The notes beneath the pieces were generated by a model that saw only the letters and a list, made by a program, of their open reading frames with translations, made no database searches and was not told the origin of the DNA. A program made the translations under genes and the position numbers. DNA of 64,000 bases from Streptomyces plumbidurans (GTDB taxonomy: Bacteria > Actinomycetota > Actinomycetes > Streptomycetales > Streptomycetaceae), in contig NZ_JAFJSY010000010.1 of assembly GCF_019857225.1 (NCBI RefSeq), positions 1-64,000 of the forward strand, written 5' to 3'. Of this stretch, positions 15,626 through 24,080 are shown one piece after another. How positions within the stretch are numbered: the first letter of the stretch is position 1; each line of letters begins with the position of its first letter.

Positions 15626-17328
15626 GCCCCACCACCCTTCCCACCGGCCTCGAACACGGGCACGTCACCTTCCTCGGTGCCGGACCCGGGGATCCGGGAC
15701 TGCTGACTCTGCGCGCCGTCGAGGCGCTGGCGAACGCGGACGTACTGGTCGCCGAGCACGACGTGCTCGACGTGGTGCGCAAGCACGCCAGGCAAGGCGT
15801 CGCCGAGGTGCACACGGACGGGGGTCCTTCTGCGGACTCCCACCCGGGCACGGGCACACCTCAGCTGGCGGTTGTTGACGGATCGTCAACAACCGCTGGG
15901 GTCCCCGCGGTACGGGATGCCGCACATCTTGTCATGGAGGCCGCGCGGGGCGGCAGGCGGGTCGTCCGTGCGGTCGCGGGGGACCCTGGCCTGGACACTT
16001 ACGCCGCCGAGGAGATGCTCGCCTGCGCCGGTGCGGGTGTGCCGTTCGAGGTCGTCCCCGGTGTCGCCGCCGCCGTCGGTGTGCCCGCCTACGCGGGTGT
16101 CCCGCTGCGGGACGCCGAGGGCGCGGACGTGCGGTTCGTGGACGCCCGTACCGCCTCGGACCGGTGCTGGACGGAGGTGGGGGCCTCCGACGGGACCGTG
16201 GTCGTGTCGACGACGCTCGACTCCGTCGGTGCGGCCGCGGGTGAGCTGGTGTCGGCGGGCCGCAAGCCGGACACGCCGATGACGGTGACCATCGCGGGCA
16301 CCACCACGCGCCAGCGGACCTGGACGGCGACGCTCGGCACCATCGCGCAGACCCTGAAGCAGGCCAAGGTGCTGCCCTCGCCGGAGGGCGGCCGCCCGGT
16401 GATAGCCGTGGTCGGAGACCGCAGCGCCCCCGCCCAGCGCGACCAGCTGTCGTGGTTCGAGTCCAAGCCGCTGTTCGGCTGGAAGGTCCTCGTGCCGCGT
16501 ACGAAGGAGCAGGCGGCGTCGCTCTCCGACCAGCTGCGGTCCTACGGCGCCGTACCGCACGAGGTCCCGACGATCGCCGTCGAACCCCCGCGCACCCCGC
16601 AGCAGATGGAGCGCGCGGTCAAGGGCCTGGTCACCGGCCGCTACGAGTGGATCGCCTTCACCTCGGTCAACGCCGTCAAGGCGGTCCGGGAGAAGTTCGA
16701 GGAGTACGGCCTGGACGCGCGCGCCTTCGCGGGCATCAAGGTCGCGGCGGTCGGCGAGCAGACCGCCAACGCGCTGATCGCCTTCGGCGTGAAGCCGGAC
16801 CTGGTGCCGAGCGGCGAGCAGTCGGCAGCTGGCCTCCTTGAGGACTGGCCCCCCTACGACCCCGTCTTCGACCCGATCGACCGAGTCTTCCTGCCCCGCG
16901 CGGACATCGCCACGGAAACCCTCGTCGCCGGGCTGATCGAGCTGGGCTGGGAGGTCGACGACGTCACGGCGTACCGCACCGTACGGGCCTCGCCCCCGCC
17001 GGCCGAGACCCGCGAGGCGATCAAGGGCGGCGGCTTCGACGCCGTGCTCTTCACGTCGTCCTCCACCGTCCGCAACCTCGTCGGCATCGCGGGCAAGCCC
17101 CACAACGTGACCGTCATCGCGTGCATCGGCCCGGCAACGGCGAAGACCGCCGAGGAGCACGGCCTGCGCGTGGACGTCATGGCCCCCGAGCCGTCCGTCC
17201 ACAAGCTGGCGGAAGCGCTGGCCGACTTCGGCCTCCGACGGCGTGCTGCCGCGCTGGAGGCGGGGGATGCGGTGACCCGGCCGAGCGAGCGGAGGCCGGG
17301 GGCACGGCGGAGGCGGACGACGACCTGA
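15622..17328 (+). CDS. hemD: Bifunctional uroporphyrinogen-III C-methyltransferase / uroporphyrinogen-III synthase
   Basis: A 568-residue fusion. The N-terminal 250 residues are a SUMT/CobA-type SAM methyltransferase (VTFLGAGPGDPGLLTLRAVE; VVRAVAGDPGLDTYAAEE; FEVVPGVAAAVGVPAYAG). The C-terminal half is HemD-type uroporphyrinogen-III synthase (GWKVLVPRTKEQAASL; WIAFTSVNAVKAV; DAVLFTSSSTVRNLVGIAG). The fusion lets one protein close uroporphyrinogen III and start the branch to sirohaem or cobalamin. Compared with canonical SUMT, residues about 50-90 are low in conservation, so methyltransferase activity is less certain than synthase activity. Start is GTG 15622, overlapping hemC. Confidence 0.95.
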   Translation: MSPTTLPTGLEHGHVTFLGAGPGDPGLLTLRAVEALANADVLVAEHDVLDVVRKHARQGVAEVHTDGGPSADSHPGTGTPQLAVVDGSSTTAGVPAVRDAAHLVMEAARGGRRVVRAVAGDPGLDTYAAEEMLACAGAGVPFEVVPGVAAAVGVPAYAGVPLRDAEGADVRFVDARTASDRCWTEVGASDGTVVVSTTLDSVGAAAGELVSAGRKPDTPMTVTIAGTTTRQRTWTATLGTIAQTLKQAKVLPSPEGGRPVIAVVGDRSAPAQRDQLSWFESKPLFGWKVLVPRTKEQAASLSDQLRSYGAVPHEVPTIAVEPPRTPQQMERAVKGLVTGRYEWIAFTSVNAVKAVREKFEEYGLDARAFAGIKVAAVGEQTANALIAFGVKPDLVPSGEQSAAGLLEDWPPYDPVFDPIDRVFLPRADIATETLVAGLIELGWEVDDVTAYRTVRASPPPAETREAIKGGGFDAVLFTSSSTVRNLVGIAGKPHNVTVIACIGPATAKTAEEHGLRVDVMAPEPSVHKLAEALADFGLRRRAAALEAGDAVTRPSERRPGARRRRTTT

Positions 17329-17338
17329 GGCGAGGCGG

Positions 17339-17367
17339 AAGCCCCCTGTGCTTGCGCGGGGGGCTTT
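17339..17367. terminator. Terminator of the rex-hemACD operon
   Basis: AAGCCCCC (from 17339) pairs with GGGGGCTT (to 17366) across an 11-12-nt loop, ending in TTGC. It begins 10 nt after the hemD stop codon. Confidence 0.8.
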
Positions 17368-17441
17368 GCTGCGTTTTGCGCTACGGGTGGCGCTAGGTTG
17401 CTTCGCGGAGTTGTAAGCCGGCCGACGAAGGGACACCAGCC

Positions 17442-17942
17442 GTGGCTCAGCGGACCACCGACGACCACCCCGAAGCCCTCCCGCCCGCGCTCGAATCCAT
17501 GACCCTGTTGGTCGCCGCCGTCATCGTCCACGACATGGCCACCAACCGCGTCGTCCTGCTTCAACGCGGCCAGAACGCCAAGTTCGCCCAGGGGATGTGG
17601 GACCTCCCTGTCGGGAAGAGCGAGCCCGGTGAACCCATCACGGAGACGGCAGTGCGGGAGCTGTACGAGGAGACCGGCCTGGTTGTGAAGCCCGAGGCGC
17701 TCAAGGTCGCCCACATCATTCATGGCGCCTGGGGCGTCGAGGCGCCCAACGGCTTCCTCACCGTCGTCTTCACCGCTCACGAATGGAGCGGTGAACCCGA
17801 AAACCGGGAACCACGCAAGCACTCTCAGGTTTGCTGGGTCGATGCCGACACAATCCCCGAGGAGTTCGTGGACACCACGGCCAGCGCTCTCCGCCGGTAT
17901 CTCGATGGCGGGCCGCAGGTGTCGGTCGATGGCTGGAGTTAG
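17442..17942 (+). CDS. NUDIX hydrolase
   Basis: A 166-residue Nudix-fold pyrophosphohydrolase. The Nudix box is complete: GKSEPGEPITETAVRELY followed by EETGL, matching GX5EX7REUXEEXGU. The protein probably hydrolyses a nucleoside diphosphate derivative; the substrate cannot be read from the sequence. The start is GTG 17442 with GAAGGGA upstream. It sits between the hem operon terminator and the HTH/hemB genes. Confidence 0.92.
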   Translation: MAQRTTDDHPEALPPALESMTLLVAAVIVHDMATNRVVLLQRGQNAKFAQGMWDLPVGKSEPGEPITETAVRELYEETGLVVKPEALKVAHIIHGAWGVEAPNGFLTVVFTAHEWSGEPENREPRKHSQVCWVDADTIPEEFVDTTASALRRYLDGGPQVSVDGWS

Positions 17943-18272
17943 GTGTTCCGTTGCGCCTGCCGTGTGACGGGTCCTGCAGGGGCCTGGCAATGCGGGATCC
18001 GGTGCAGCGGCGGCCGGGGCGGCGGGCGGTAAAAGACCAAAGCAACCTGGGGAAATAACCCACCAACCCAACCAAACCTCGCGCATGTCACACGGGCGGG
18101 TGAAACTGGCTGGTCTGGGTGGCGCAGCGGGGGATTGGGCGGGCAGTCTCGCCGTAGGCAACATCCGAAGGCAAAGTCCACAACTGCACAGCCCCCACAC
18201 ATACTTCGGCCCCCGCCGGGACGGCAATCCCAGTGCGAGGGCCTGACCAACGAGGAAGTCGAGACCTTCCCT
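17943..18272. other. 330-bp non-coding stretch before the HTH gene
   Basis: No convincing ORF, RNA gene or mobile remnant is seen here. Just before the next start codon, GGAAG (18254-18258) can pair with CTTCC (18266-18270), which would fold the purine-rich ribosome-binding region GAGGAAG into a small hairpin. The rest presumably carries the promoter of the HTH-hemB pair. Confidence 0.5.
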
Positions 18273-19274
18273 ATGGCTGAGAAGAAGCCTAACGCCGCCA
18301 CGCGCCCGAATCAGGGCCTTCGCCAGACCACCACCCCCTCCGGTGTCATCCACGTACGGACGTCCCAATCGGGCCACTACACGGTCGTCGGCAATCACCT
18401 CGCGCAGCACCGTGAGCTCTCGCTGACCGCGATCGGGCTGGCCACGCACATCTTCTCGCTGCCGGAGGGGACGCCCGTCGACATCCGCAGCCTCGCCGAA
18501 CGGTTCCCCGAGGGCCGGGACCGGATCGCCTTCGCTCTGCGGGAGTTGGAGGCGCACGGCTATCTGGAGCGAGTGCGGGAGCGTACGGACACGGGGCGGC
18601 TGGTCACGCGTACGTACGCCCATCACGCGCCCGCAGCGCCCGCTGTCACTCCGATTGCCATGGCCCGTCCCCGTAGCCGGAGCAGTGTGGTTCGTCCGTC
18701 CGCGGGTGACCGGCAGGCATCCCCGGAGGACGACCGAGGCGCGCGCCCGCAGGTGGACAGCGGTGTCGAAGCCACCGCTGCTCCCGCGCCCGTCCGGCCC
18801 CTCGAAGCGCCCGATCCGCGGCCCGTGAAAGCCCTGCACGGGCCGAGCCACGAAAAGGCCGTCGCCCTGCTCGCCGGCCTGCGTCGCGCCGACGACCGTC
18901 TCACCCTCTCCAGCCGGGACGTGCATCGGCTCGCGCCCGCTGTCAGAGCCTGGTTCGACGGGGGTGCCACGGCTGCCGTCGTTCACCACGCCCTGACCGC
19001 CGATCTCCCCGGCGACATGCGACACCCGGCCGGCGTGCTCGCCTACCGCCTTCGCGAACTGCTCCCCGTACCCTTGCCGACGCCCGCTCCACCACCGGCC
19101 GCACCGACAGGTACGTACACGAGGTTCCGTCCCCACCCCTTCCAGACGTGCGACGGCTGCGAGCGGGCCTTCCGGGCACCGGCTCCCGGGCAGTGCCGTG
19201 ACTGCCGTGACCGCCGGTCCCTGGGAGACCGACATATCGTCGGCAAAGGTGCCCCCGAGGCGGGCGTAGCGTAG
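18273..19274 (+). CDS. HTH domain protein with C-terminal Cys4 motif
   Basis: A 333-residue protein. Residues about 25-120 form a winged-helix unit ([55 protein letters not shown]), typical of actinobacterial helix-turn-helix proteins. A long Pro/Arg-rich linker follows, then a helical region ([18 protein letters not shown]) and a C-terminal zinc-ribbon-like motif [19 protein letters not shown]. The role is probably DNA binding; the target is unknown. hemB begins only 4 nt after its stop, so the two are likely co-transcribed, and it may influence haem synthesis. ATG 18273 is preferred to 18135. Confidence 0.8.
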   Translation: MAEKKPNAATRPNQGLRQTTTPSGVIHVRTSQSGHYTVVGNHLAQHRELSLTAIGLATHIFSLPEGTPVDIRSLAERFPEGRDRIAFALRELEAHGYLERVRERTDTGRLVTRTYAHHAPAAPAVTPIAMARPRSRSSVVRPSAGDRQASPEDDRGARPQVDSGVEATAAPAPVRPLEAPDPRPVKALHGPSHEKAVALLAGLRRADDRLTLSSRDVHRLAPAVRAWFDGGATAAVVHHALTADLPGDMRHPAGVLAYRLRELLPVPLPTPAPPPAAPTGTYTRFRPHPFQTCDGCERAFRAPAPGQCRDCRDRRSLGDRHIVGKGAPEAGVA

Positions 19275-19278
19275 AGGT

Positions 19279-20274
19279 ATGTCGAAGTACGGATCCTTTC
19301 CCGGTGCGCGGCCGCGGCGGTTGCGGACCAGCCCTGTGATGCGGCGGATGGTGGCCGAGACGCGGCTGCATCCGGCGGACTTCATTCTTCCGGCGTTCGT
19401 GCGTGAAGGGGCGGCCGAGCCCGTGCCCATTGCCGCGATGCCCGGCGTCGTGCAGCACACGCGGGACAGTCTGAAGAAGGCTGCCGCGGAGGCGGTGGCG
19501 GCCGGGATTTCCGGGATCATGCTGTTCGGCGTTCCGGAGGACGAGAAGAAGGACGCCGTCGGGACGCCGGGCACCGACCCGGAGGGCATCCTGCAGGTCG
19601 CCCTCCGTGATGTGCGCGCCGAGGTCGGCGACGATCTGCTCGTCATGTCCGACCTGTGTCTCGACGAGACCACCGACCACGGCCACTGCGGTGTGCTCGA
19701 CGCCGAGGGGCGCGTCGACAACGACGCCACCCTTGAGCGGTACGCCGAGATGGCCCAGGTGCAGGCCGACGCGGGCGCCCATGTCGTGGGTCCCAGCGGG
19801 ATGATGGACGGCCAGATCGGCGTCGTGCGCGACGCGCTCGACCAGATCGGGCGCGAGGACGTGGCGATCCTCGCCTACACCGCCAAGTACGCCTCCGCCT
19901 TCTACGGCCCCTTCCGCGAGGCCGTCGCCTCGTCGCTGCAGGGCGACCGGAAGACGTACCAGCAGGACCCGGCCAACGCACGTGAGTCGCTGCGGGAGTT
20001 GGCGCTCGACCTGGAGGAGGGCGCCGACATGGTGATGGTCAAGCCGGCCGGACCCTACCTCGACATCCTGGCCCGGGTCGCCGACGCCGTGGACGTGCCG
20101 GTCGCCGCGTACCAGATCTCCGGCGAGTACTCGATGATCGAGGCCGCCGCCGAGAAGGGCTGGATCGACAGGGACAGGGCGATTCTTGAGACGCTGACCG
20201 GCATCAAGCGGGCCGGGGCGCAGAACATCCTCACCTACTGGGCCGTCGAGGCCGCGCAGAGGCTGCTGGTCTGA
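19279..20274 (+). CDS. hemB: Delta-aminolevulinic acid dehydratase HemB
   Basis: A 331-residue porphobilinogen synthase, joining two 5-aminolevulinate molecules. The Schiff-base lysines are in [14 protein letters not shown] and [13 protein letters not shown]. The metal region reads [15 protein letters not shown]: two Cys positions of the zinc-type site are kept and the middle one is Asp, a mixed active-site type. The length is typical. It is separated from the rex-hemACD operon by the Nudix and HTH genes, and follows the HTH gene by 4 nt. Confidence 0.97.
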   Translation: MSKYGSFPGARPRRLRTSPVMRRMVAETRLHPADFILPAFVREGAAEPVPIAAMPGVVQHTRDSLKKAAAEAVAAGISGIMLFGVPEDEKKDAVGTPGTDPEGILQVALRDVRAEVGDDLLVMSDLCLDETTDHGHCGVLDAEGRVDNDATLERYAEMAQVQADAGAHVVGPSGMMDGQIGVVRDALDQIGREDVAILAYTAKYASAFYGPFREAVASSLQGDRKTYQQDPANARESLRELALDLEEGADMVMVKPAGPYLDILARVADAVDVPVAAYQISGEYSMIEAAAEKGWIDRDRAILETLTGIKRAGAQNILTYWAVEAAQRLLV

Positions 20275-20289
20275 GGCACTTCTGCTGAT

Positions 20290-20472
20290 CTACGGCGCCT
20301 GCGGCGACGGTGCCCCCGCCGGGGCCGCAGGCGCCGTCGGCGTGTTCAGGGACGACGGTCCCTCGTCGCGCAGGCCCTCGCCGTTCCGGCACGCCGTCAG
20401 CACGAGCGCGGCGAGTGCGGCCGTCGCGGCGAGGAGCAGACGGGCTCGGGTGCGGGTGGGGGGTGCGGACAT
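20290..20472 (-). CDS. Small putative lipoprotein
   Basis: A 60-residue protein starting at ATG 20472. It has a basic N terminus (SAPPTRTRARLLL), a hydrophobic core and the lipobox LTAC, followed by a short Pro/Ala/Ser-rich mature part of about 32 residues. It fits a small lipid-anchored protein of unknown role. Its 3-prime end lies in a perfect inverted repeat that probably also terminates hemB. Confidence 0.6.
   Translation of the reverse strand: MSAPPTRTRARLLLAATAALAALVLTACRNGEGLRDEGPSSLNTPTAPAAPAGAPSPQAP
20292..20337. terminator. Inverted repeat, bidirectional terminator
   Basis: ACGGCGCCTGCGGC (20292-20305) and GCCGCAGGCGCCGT (20324-20337) form a perfect 14-bp stem with an 18-nt loop, 17 nt after hemB. 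It overlaps the last codons of the minus-strand lipoprotein gene, so stem and coding sequence are shared. Confidence 0.7.
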
Positions 20473-20739
20473 GGGTCGGCCCTCTCGATGGTGAACGCGG
20501 GGTCGGGGCACCAGCCTGCTCGGTGATCCGCCCGGCGCGCCACTGTCCGCGGGCGATTCGGGACGCCGGACCTTCCGGATACCGTCCGACCTGCGGGGAT
20601 GTCATGTCCCGGGACGGCGTTCCGGGACGGCTCGCGGCGGGATCACGGTACGGGCACCATCAAGTTCCGCCGGGAGTTAGGTTGTTGGCGACTTCTCGTC
20701 GTTCATTGAACAACCGCCTCGACTCTTCAGGAGACGTCC

Positions 20740-21642
20740 ATGTCCGGTGACGCCCTCAGCCAGGACCCCGCCGAGCTGAGAAGGAGGATCGACACCAGCC
20801 ACGCGCACCCGGCCCGCGTCTACGACGTCTTCCTGGGCGGCAAGGACAACTACCCCGTCGACCGCGCCGCGGCCGCCGCCGCGCTCGCCGCCAACCCGCG
20901 CGGCTACCTCGATGTGCGGCACAACCGCGACTTCCTGCGCCGCGCGGTGAACTCACTGGCCGGGCAGGACGGCATCCGCCAGTTCCTCGACATCGGCACC
21001 GGCCTGCCCACCGCGGAGAACGTGCATCAGATAGCCCAGCGGATCATCCCGGACGCGCGCGTCGTCTACGTCGACAACGACCCCGTGGTGCTGGCCCACG
21101 CGCGGGCCCTGCTGACCAGCGGCCCCGAGGGCCGTACGGACTATGTCGACGCCGACTTCAAGAACCCCGCGCAGATCCTCGAACAGGCCGCCAAGACACT
21201 GGACTTCGACCAGCCGATCGCGCTCTGCCTCGTCGCGATCCTGCACTTCGTGGAGGACGAGGAGGCGTACCCGATCGTGCGCGAGCTCGTCCGTGCGCTG
21301 CCGTCCGGCAGCCGACTGGTGCTCAGCCATCTCACCGAGGACCTCAACCCCGAGAACATCCGCGCCGTTCAGCGGACGTACACCGAGCGGGGCTTCACGT
21401 TCGTGCTGCGGTCCGAGGCGGAGGTCGAGCGCTTCTTCACGGAGAACTCGCTGCGGGTGGCGGAGCCGGGAGTGGTCCCCGTCCACCACTGGCGCGCCGA
21501 CAACGCCGCCCCCGTCCCGGAGCAGCCCGAGGAGTCCTATCTGGCGACGCTCGACGACATCGAGAAGGTGCGGTACGCCGACATCAACGACGTCACGGAC
21601 GCCGACATCAACGTGTACGCGGGGGTCGGCGAAAAGGCCTGA
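20740..21642 (+). CDS. SAM-dependent methyltransferase (DUF574/Methyltransf_19)
   Basis: A 300-residue class I methyltransferase of the family abundant in streptomycetes. Signature segments are HPARVYDVFLGGKDNYPVDR near the N terminus, the SAM-binding FLDIGTGLPTAENVHQIA, and VVYVDNDPVVLAHARALL. The C-terminal motif is HHWRADNAAPVPEQP. These proteins are common but their substrates are unknown; proteins of this kind often sit beside whiJ-like or DUF397 genes, which is not the case here. AGGAG lies 7 nt upstream of ATG 20740. A short inverted repeat GGTTGTT/AACAACC (20680-20715) precedes it. Confidence 0.92.
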   Translation: MSGDALSQDPAELRRRIDTSHAHPARVYDVFLGGKDNYPVDRAAAAAALAANPRGYLDVRHNRDFLRRAVNSLAGQDGIRQFLDIGTGLPTAENVHQIAQRIIPDARVVYVDNDPVVLAHARALLTSGPEGRTDYVDADFKNPAQILEQAAKTLDFDQPIALCLVAILHFVEDEEAYPIVRELVRALPSGSRLVLSHLTEDLNPENIRAVQRTYTERGFTFVLRSEAEVERFFTENSLRVAEPGVVPVHHWRADNAAPVPEQPEESYLATLDDIEKVRYADINDVTDADINVYAGVGEKA

Positions 21643-21674
21643 CCCTACCTCCCGCTGCCCCGGCGTTCGTTGAT

Positions 21675-21710
21675 GTGGACGTAAACGTAAACGTAAACGT
21701 GGACGTGGAC
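21675..21710. repeat. GTRRAC hexamer tandem repeat
   Basis: Six tandem hexamers: GTGGAC, GTAAAC three times, then GTGGAC twice. They lie in the 3-prime gap between two convergent genes and read as alternating Val-Asn/Val-Asp codons in one frame, but no ORF uses them. The A-rich units stand out in GC-rich DNA. Confidence 0.85.
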
Positions 21711-21727
21711 GCGGGCCGTCAGTCCCG

Positions 21728-22498
21728 TCAGTCCCACCAGAAGTGCCAGGCAGGCCGGTTGAGGAGGTGGCGCTCGGCGTAGGCCGTGCGGGTCGGGTCG
21801 TCGCCCTGCCAGATGTTGTCCGGGCAGAACGCGAAGTGCTCGGCGGCGAGCGCCTCCGCCTCGGCCAGGGTGGTGGGCGGCGCGGCGACCGACACCAGCA
21901 GGGTGTCGAAGCCGAGCGCCACCACCCGTATGCCGAACCGGTCCTCCCAGGAGCGGAGCACCGCGGACATGCGCGCGGTGTCGCCCTCGTGGTTCGCCGG
22001 GCCCGTCCAGCCGATGGCGGTCGGGATGTCGGCGCTGCGGCGGGCCGGGACGAGGGCGAGGCGGGCGTCCTTGAGCGGGCTGCCGGCGTCGAGGAGGGAG
22101 TCCACGATGCCGTCGGCGACAGAGTCGGGGTCCGCGCCGGCGTGCCTGGCGTCGGCCAGGCCGGGCCAGTCCGCGTCCGCCTCCGCGCACTCGTCCCAGA
22201 GCTCCTCCAGGACTTCCTCGGCGTCGTGATCCCCCGGATACGACACCTCGGCGGGCATCAAGTCCCAGTGCTGCGGGCCTTCATGACCGGCGCCGACGTC
22301 CAGCACGACCGGGAGCAGCCCCACGGCCGGTGCCGTCGCGCGGACCGCCGCCCAGTCGCCGGGCGCGGCCCGCCCGTCCGTCAGCCACAGCAGCGGCTCG
22401 TGCCACGGCCCGTCGTCCGTCGCGTCGACCAGCCCACCGGGCGGAAGCCGCAGACCGAGGGACGCGAGCCTCGGCAGCGGGTTCGGAAGTGTCGCCAT
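21728..22498 (-). CDS. DUF4253 domain-containing protein
   Basis: A 256-residue soluble protein. The C-terminal 100 residues show the DUF4253 pattern: RFGIRVVALGFDTLLVSVAA, then LAAEHFAFCPDNIWQG, then RPAWHFWWD at the very end. The function of the family is unknown; it is widespread in actinobacteria and sometimes associated with toxin/immunity loci, for which there is no evidence here. ATG 22498 is preferred to the upstream GTG because the conserved part begins LPNPLPRLASLGLRLP. Confidence 0.85.
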   Translation of the reverse strand: MATLPNPLPRLASLGLRLPPGGLVDATDDGPWHEPLLWLTDGRAAPGDWAAVRATAPAVGLLPVVLDVGAGHEGPQHWDLMPAEVSYPGDHDAEEVLEELWDECAEADADWPGLADARHAGADPDSVADGIVDSLLDAGSPLKDARLALVPARRSADIPTAIGWTGPANHEGDTARMSAVLRSWEDRFGIRVVALGFDTLLVSVAAPPTTLAEAEALAAEHFAFCPDNIWQGDDPTRTAYAERHLLNRPAWHFWWD

Positions 22499-22558
22499 GC
22501 CCGTGACTCTAGAGGCGGCCACTGACAACGGGCCTTCGTGGTCCACGACATGGCCTGC

Positions 22559-23158
22559 TCAAGGCACCGTAATCTCCGCCACCACCGCCCCCACCGTCCT
22601 GCGTACCGTCTCCCGGTCCGGTGCCCCCGACTCCCGGTCCGCGAACAGCAGGTGGGCGGCGCCCAGGAGGGTCGGGGCGAGGACGTCCACGTCCGCGTCG
22701 GGTGCGATACGGCCGCGGTCGCGTTCGGCGGTGAGGTAGGCCGCGAGGACGGCCGCCGCCTCCGTCATCAGGGGGATGCCCCGGGAGCCGGCAGCGCGCA
22801 GGCGGGTGCGGAGTTCGTCGCGGGCGATGACGAGGCCGACGACCGCGGTCGCCACCGGGTCGAAGAGTTCCAGGAGCGCGGTGGTGAGGTGGTCGGTGAC
22901 CGTGCCCGTGCCCGCGGACTCGTTCAGGGCCGCGCCCAGCCGGTCGAGCCCGCGGATGCGACCTTGCACCAGCTCCACCAGGAACGCGTCGAAGTCCGTG
23001 AAGTGCCGGTGCAGGACGCCCTTGGCCACACCCGCCTCCGTCGTGACCGCCCTGCTGGTCAGCGCGTTCGGGCCGGCTCGGAGCAGGATGCGCTCGGCGG
23101 CGTCGAAGAGCTGTTGGCGGGGGTCGCGGATGGCCACTCCTGTCGGCATGTGGGCCAT
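22559..23158 (-). CDS. TetR family transcriptional regulator
   Basis: A 199-residue regulator. The N-terminal HTH reads LFDAAERILLRAGPNALTSR then AGVAKGVLHRHFTDFDAFL, a standard TetR DNA-binding domain. The C-terminal helical ligand domain is unassigned. It is transcribed away from a methyltransferase gene, with three tandem palindromes in the 76-bp gap that are probably its operators. ATG 23149 is an alternative start. Confidence 0.9.
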   Translation of the reverse strand: MAHMPTGVAIRDPRQQLFDAAERILLRAGPNALTSRAVTTEAGVAKGVLHRHFTDFDAFLVELVQGRIRGLDRLGAALNESAGTGTVTDHLTTALLELFDPVATAVVGLVIARDELRTRLRAAGSRGIPLMTEAAAVLAAYLTAERDRGRIAPDADVDVLAPTLLGAAHLLFADRESGAPDRETVRRTVGAVVAEITVP

Positions 23159-23183
23159 TGTCTCCTGGGTCGGAAGGGTGGGA

Positions 23184-23242
23184 GCGGGCGCCCGCCCGTT
23201 GACGAGTGGGCGCCTGCCCACCCATAGTGGGCACATGCCCAC
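23184..23242. promoter_or_regulatory. Three tandem palindromes, probable TetR operators
   Basis: GTGGGCGCCTGCCCAC (23206-23221) and GTGGGCACATGCCCAC (23227-23242) are perfect-armed 16-bp palindromes (GTGGGC-N4-GCCCAC) with a 21-bp repeat interval. A degenerate third copy, GCGGGCGCCCGCCCGT, starts 22 bp earlier (23184-23199). The right-hand site covers the ATG of the methyltransferase gene (23235-23237), so bound regulator would block both transcription and the start region. Confidence 0.75.
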
Positions 23243-24080
23243 TCCTTCGTCCACCCCAGCGTCCACAACAGGTCCCACCCCGGCCTCCACCCCGAATCGC
23301 CCGCACGAGCGCCGAGACATCGCCGAGTCCTTCGGCACCGATCCCGAGCGCTACGACCGCGCCCGGCCCCGCTACCCGGAAGCCCTGGTGCGGCGCATCG
23401 TGGACGCCCTCCCCGGCCCGGACGTTCTCGACGTCGGCTGCGGCACCGGGATCTCCGCCCGGCAGTTCCAGGAGGCGGGGTGCACGGTGCTCGGGGTCGA
23501 CCCCGACCCGCGGATGGCCGCGCTGGCGCGGCGGCTCGGGACGGACGCGGAGGTGGCGACGTTCGAGGAGTGGGAGCCGCGGGGGCGCCGGTTCGACGCC
23601 GTCGTCGCCGGGACGGCCTGGCACTGGGTCGACCACGCCGCCGGTGTGGCCAAGGCGGCGAAGCTCCTGCGCCCCGGCGGCCTGCTGGCCCTCTTCTGGA
23701 ACGTGGCGGACATCCCCGCCGACCTGGCCGAAGCGGTCGCCGACAGCTGCGAACGCGTCATGCCCGACGCGCCGTTCGACTTCCGCGCCGCCCTGACCAG
23801 GTCCATGGTGGACGGCTACCAGACCTTCCTCGTCAAGGCGGCCGACGGCATCCGGGAGGCCGGCGGCTTCGACGAGCCCGAACAGTGGCGCTACGACTGG
23901 GAGTTCACCTACACCCGGGACGCCTGGCTGGACGTCGTCCCCACCCAGGGCGCCTTCACCAGGCTCCCGCCCGACAAGCTCGCCGAGATCCTGACCGCCG
24001 TCGGCGCGGCCATCGACGCGCGGGGCGGCACGGTCACCATGCCCTACGCGACGCTGGCGGTCACCGCCCGGCGTACCTGA
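23235..24080 (+). CDS. Class I SAM-dependent methyltransferase
   Basis: A 281-residue methyltransferase of the UbiE/Coq5-like small-molecule type. The SAM motif is VLDVGCGTGISARQF, followed by CTVLGVDPDPRMAALARRL and FDAVVAGTAWHWVDHAAG. The AWHWVDH segment is typical of the TPMT/UbiE-like group in streptomycetes. The substrate is unknown. It is divergent from the TetR gene and its start codon lies within the putative TetR operator. Its stop (TGA) directly abuts the argS stop on the other strand. Confidence 0.9.
   Translation: MPTPSSTPASTTGPTPASTPNRPHERRDIAESFGTDPERYDRARPRYPEALVRRIVDALPGPDVLDVGCGTGISARQFQEAGCTVLGVDPDPRMAALARRLGTDAEVATFEEWEPRGRRFDAVVAGTAWHWVDHAAGVAKAAKLLRPGGLLALFWNVADIPADLAEAVADSCERVMPDAPFDFRAALTRSMVDGYQTFLVKAADGIREAGGFDEPEQWRYDWEFTYTRDAWLDVVPTQGAFTRLPPDKLAEILTAVGAAIDARGGTVTMPYATLAVTARRT

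Noticed and set aside
16854..19730. 958-residue open frame on the minus strand
   Set aside because: It runs antisense through hemD, the Nudix, HTH and hemB genes, which all have clear families. No domain is visible in it.
21728..22498. DUF4253 protein as toxin immunity
   Set aside because: No toxin-like gene is adjacent, so the label would be speculation.
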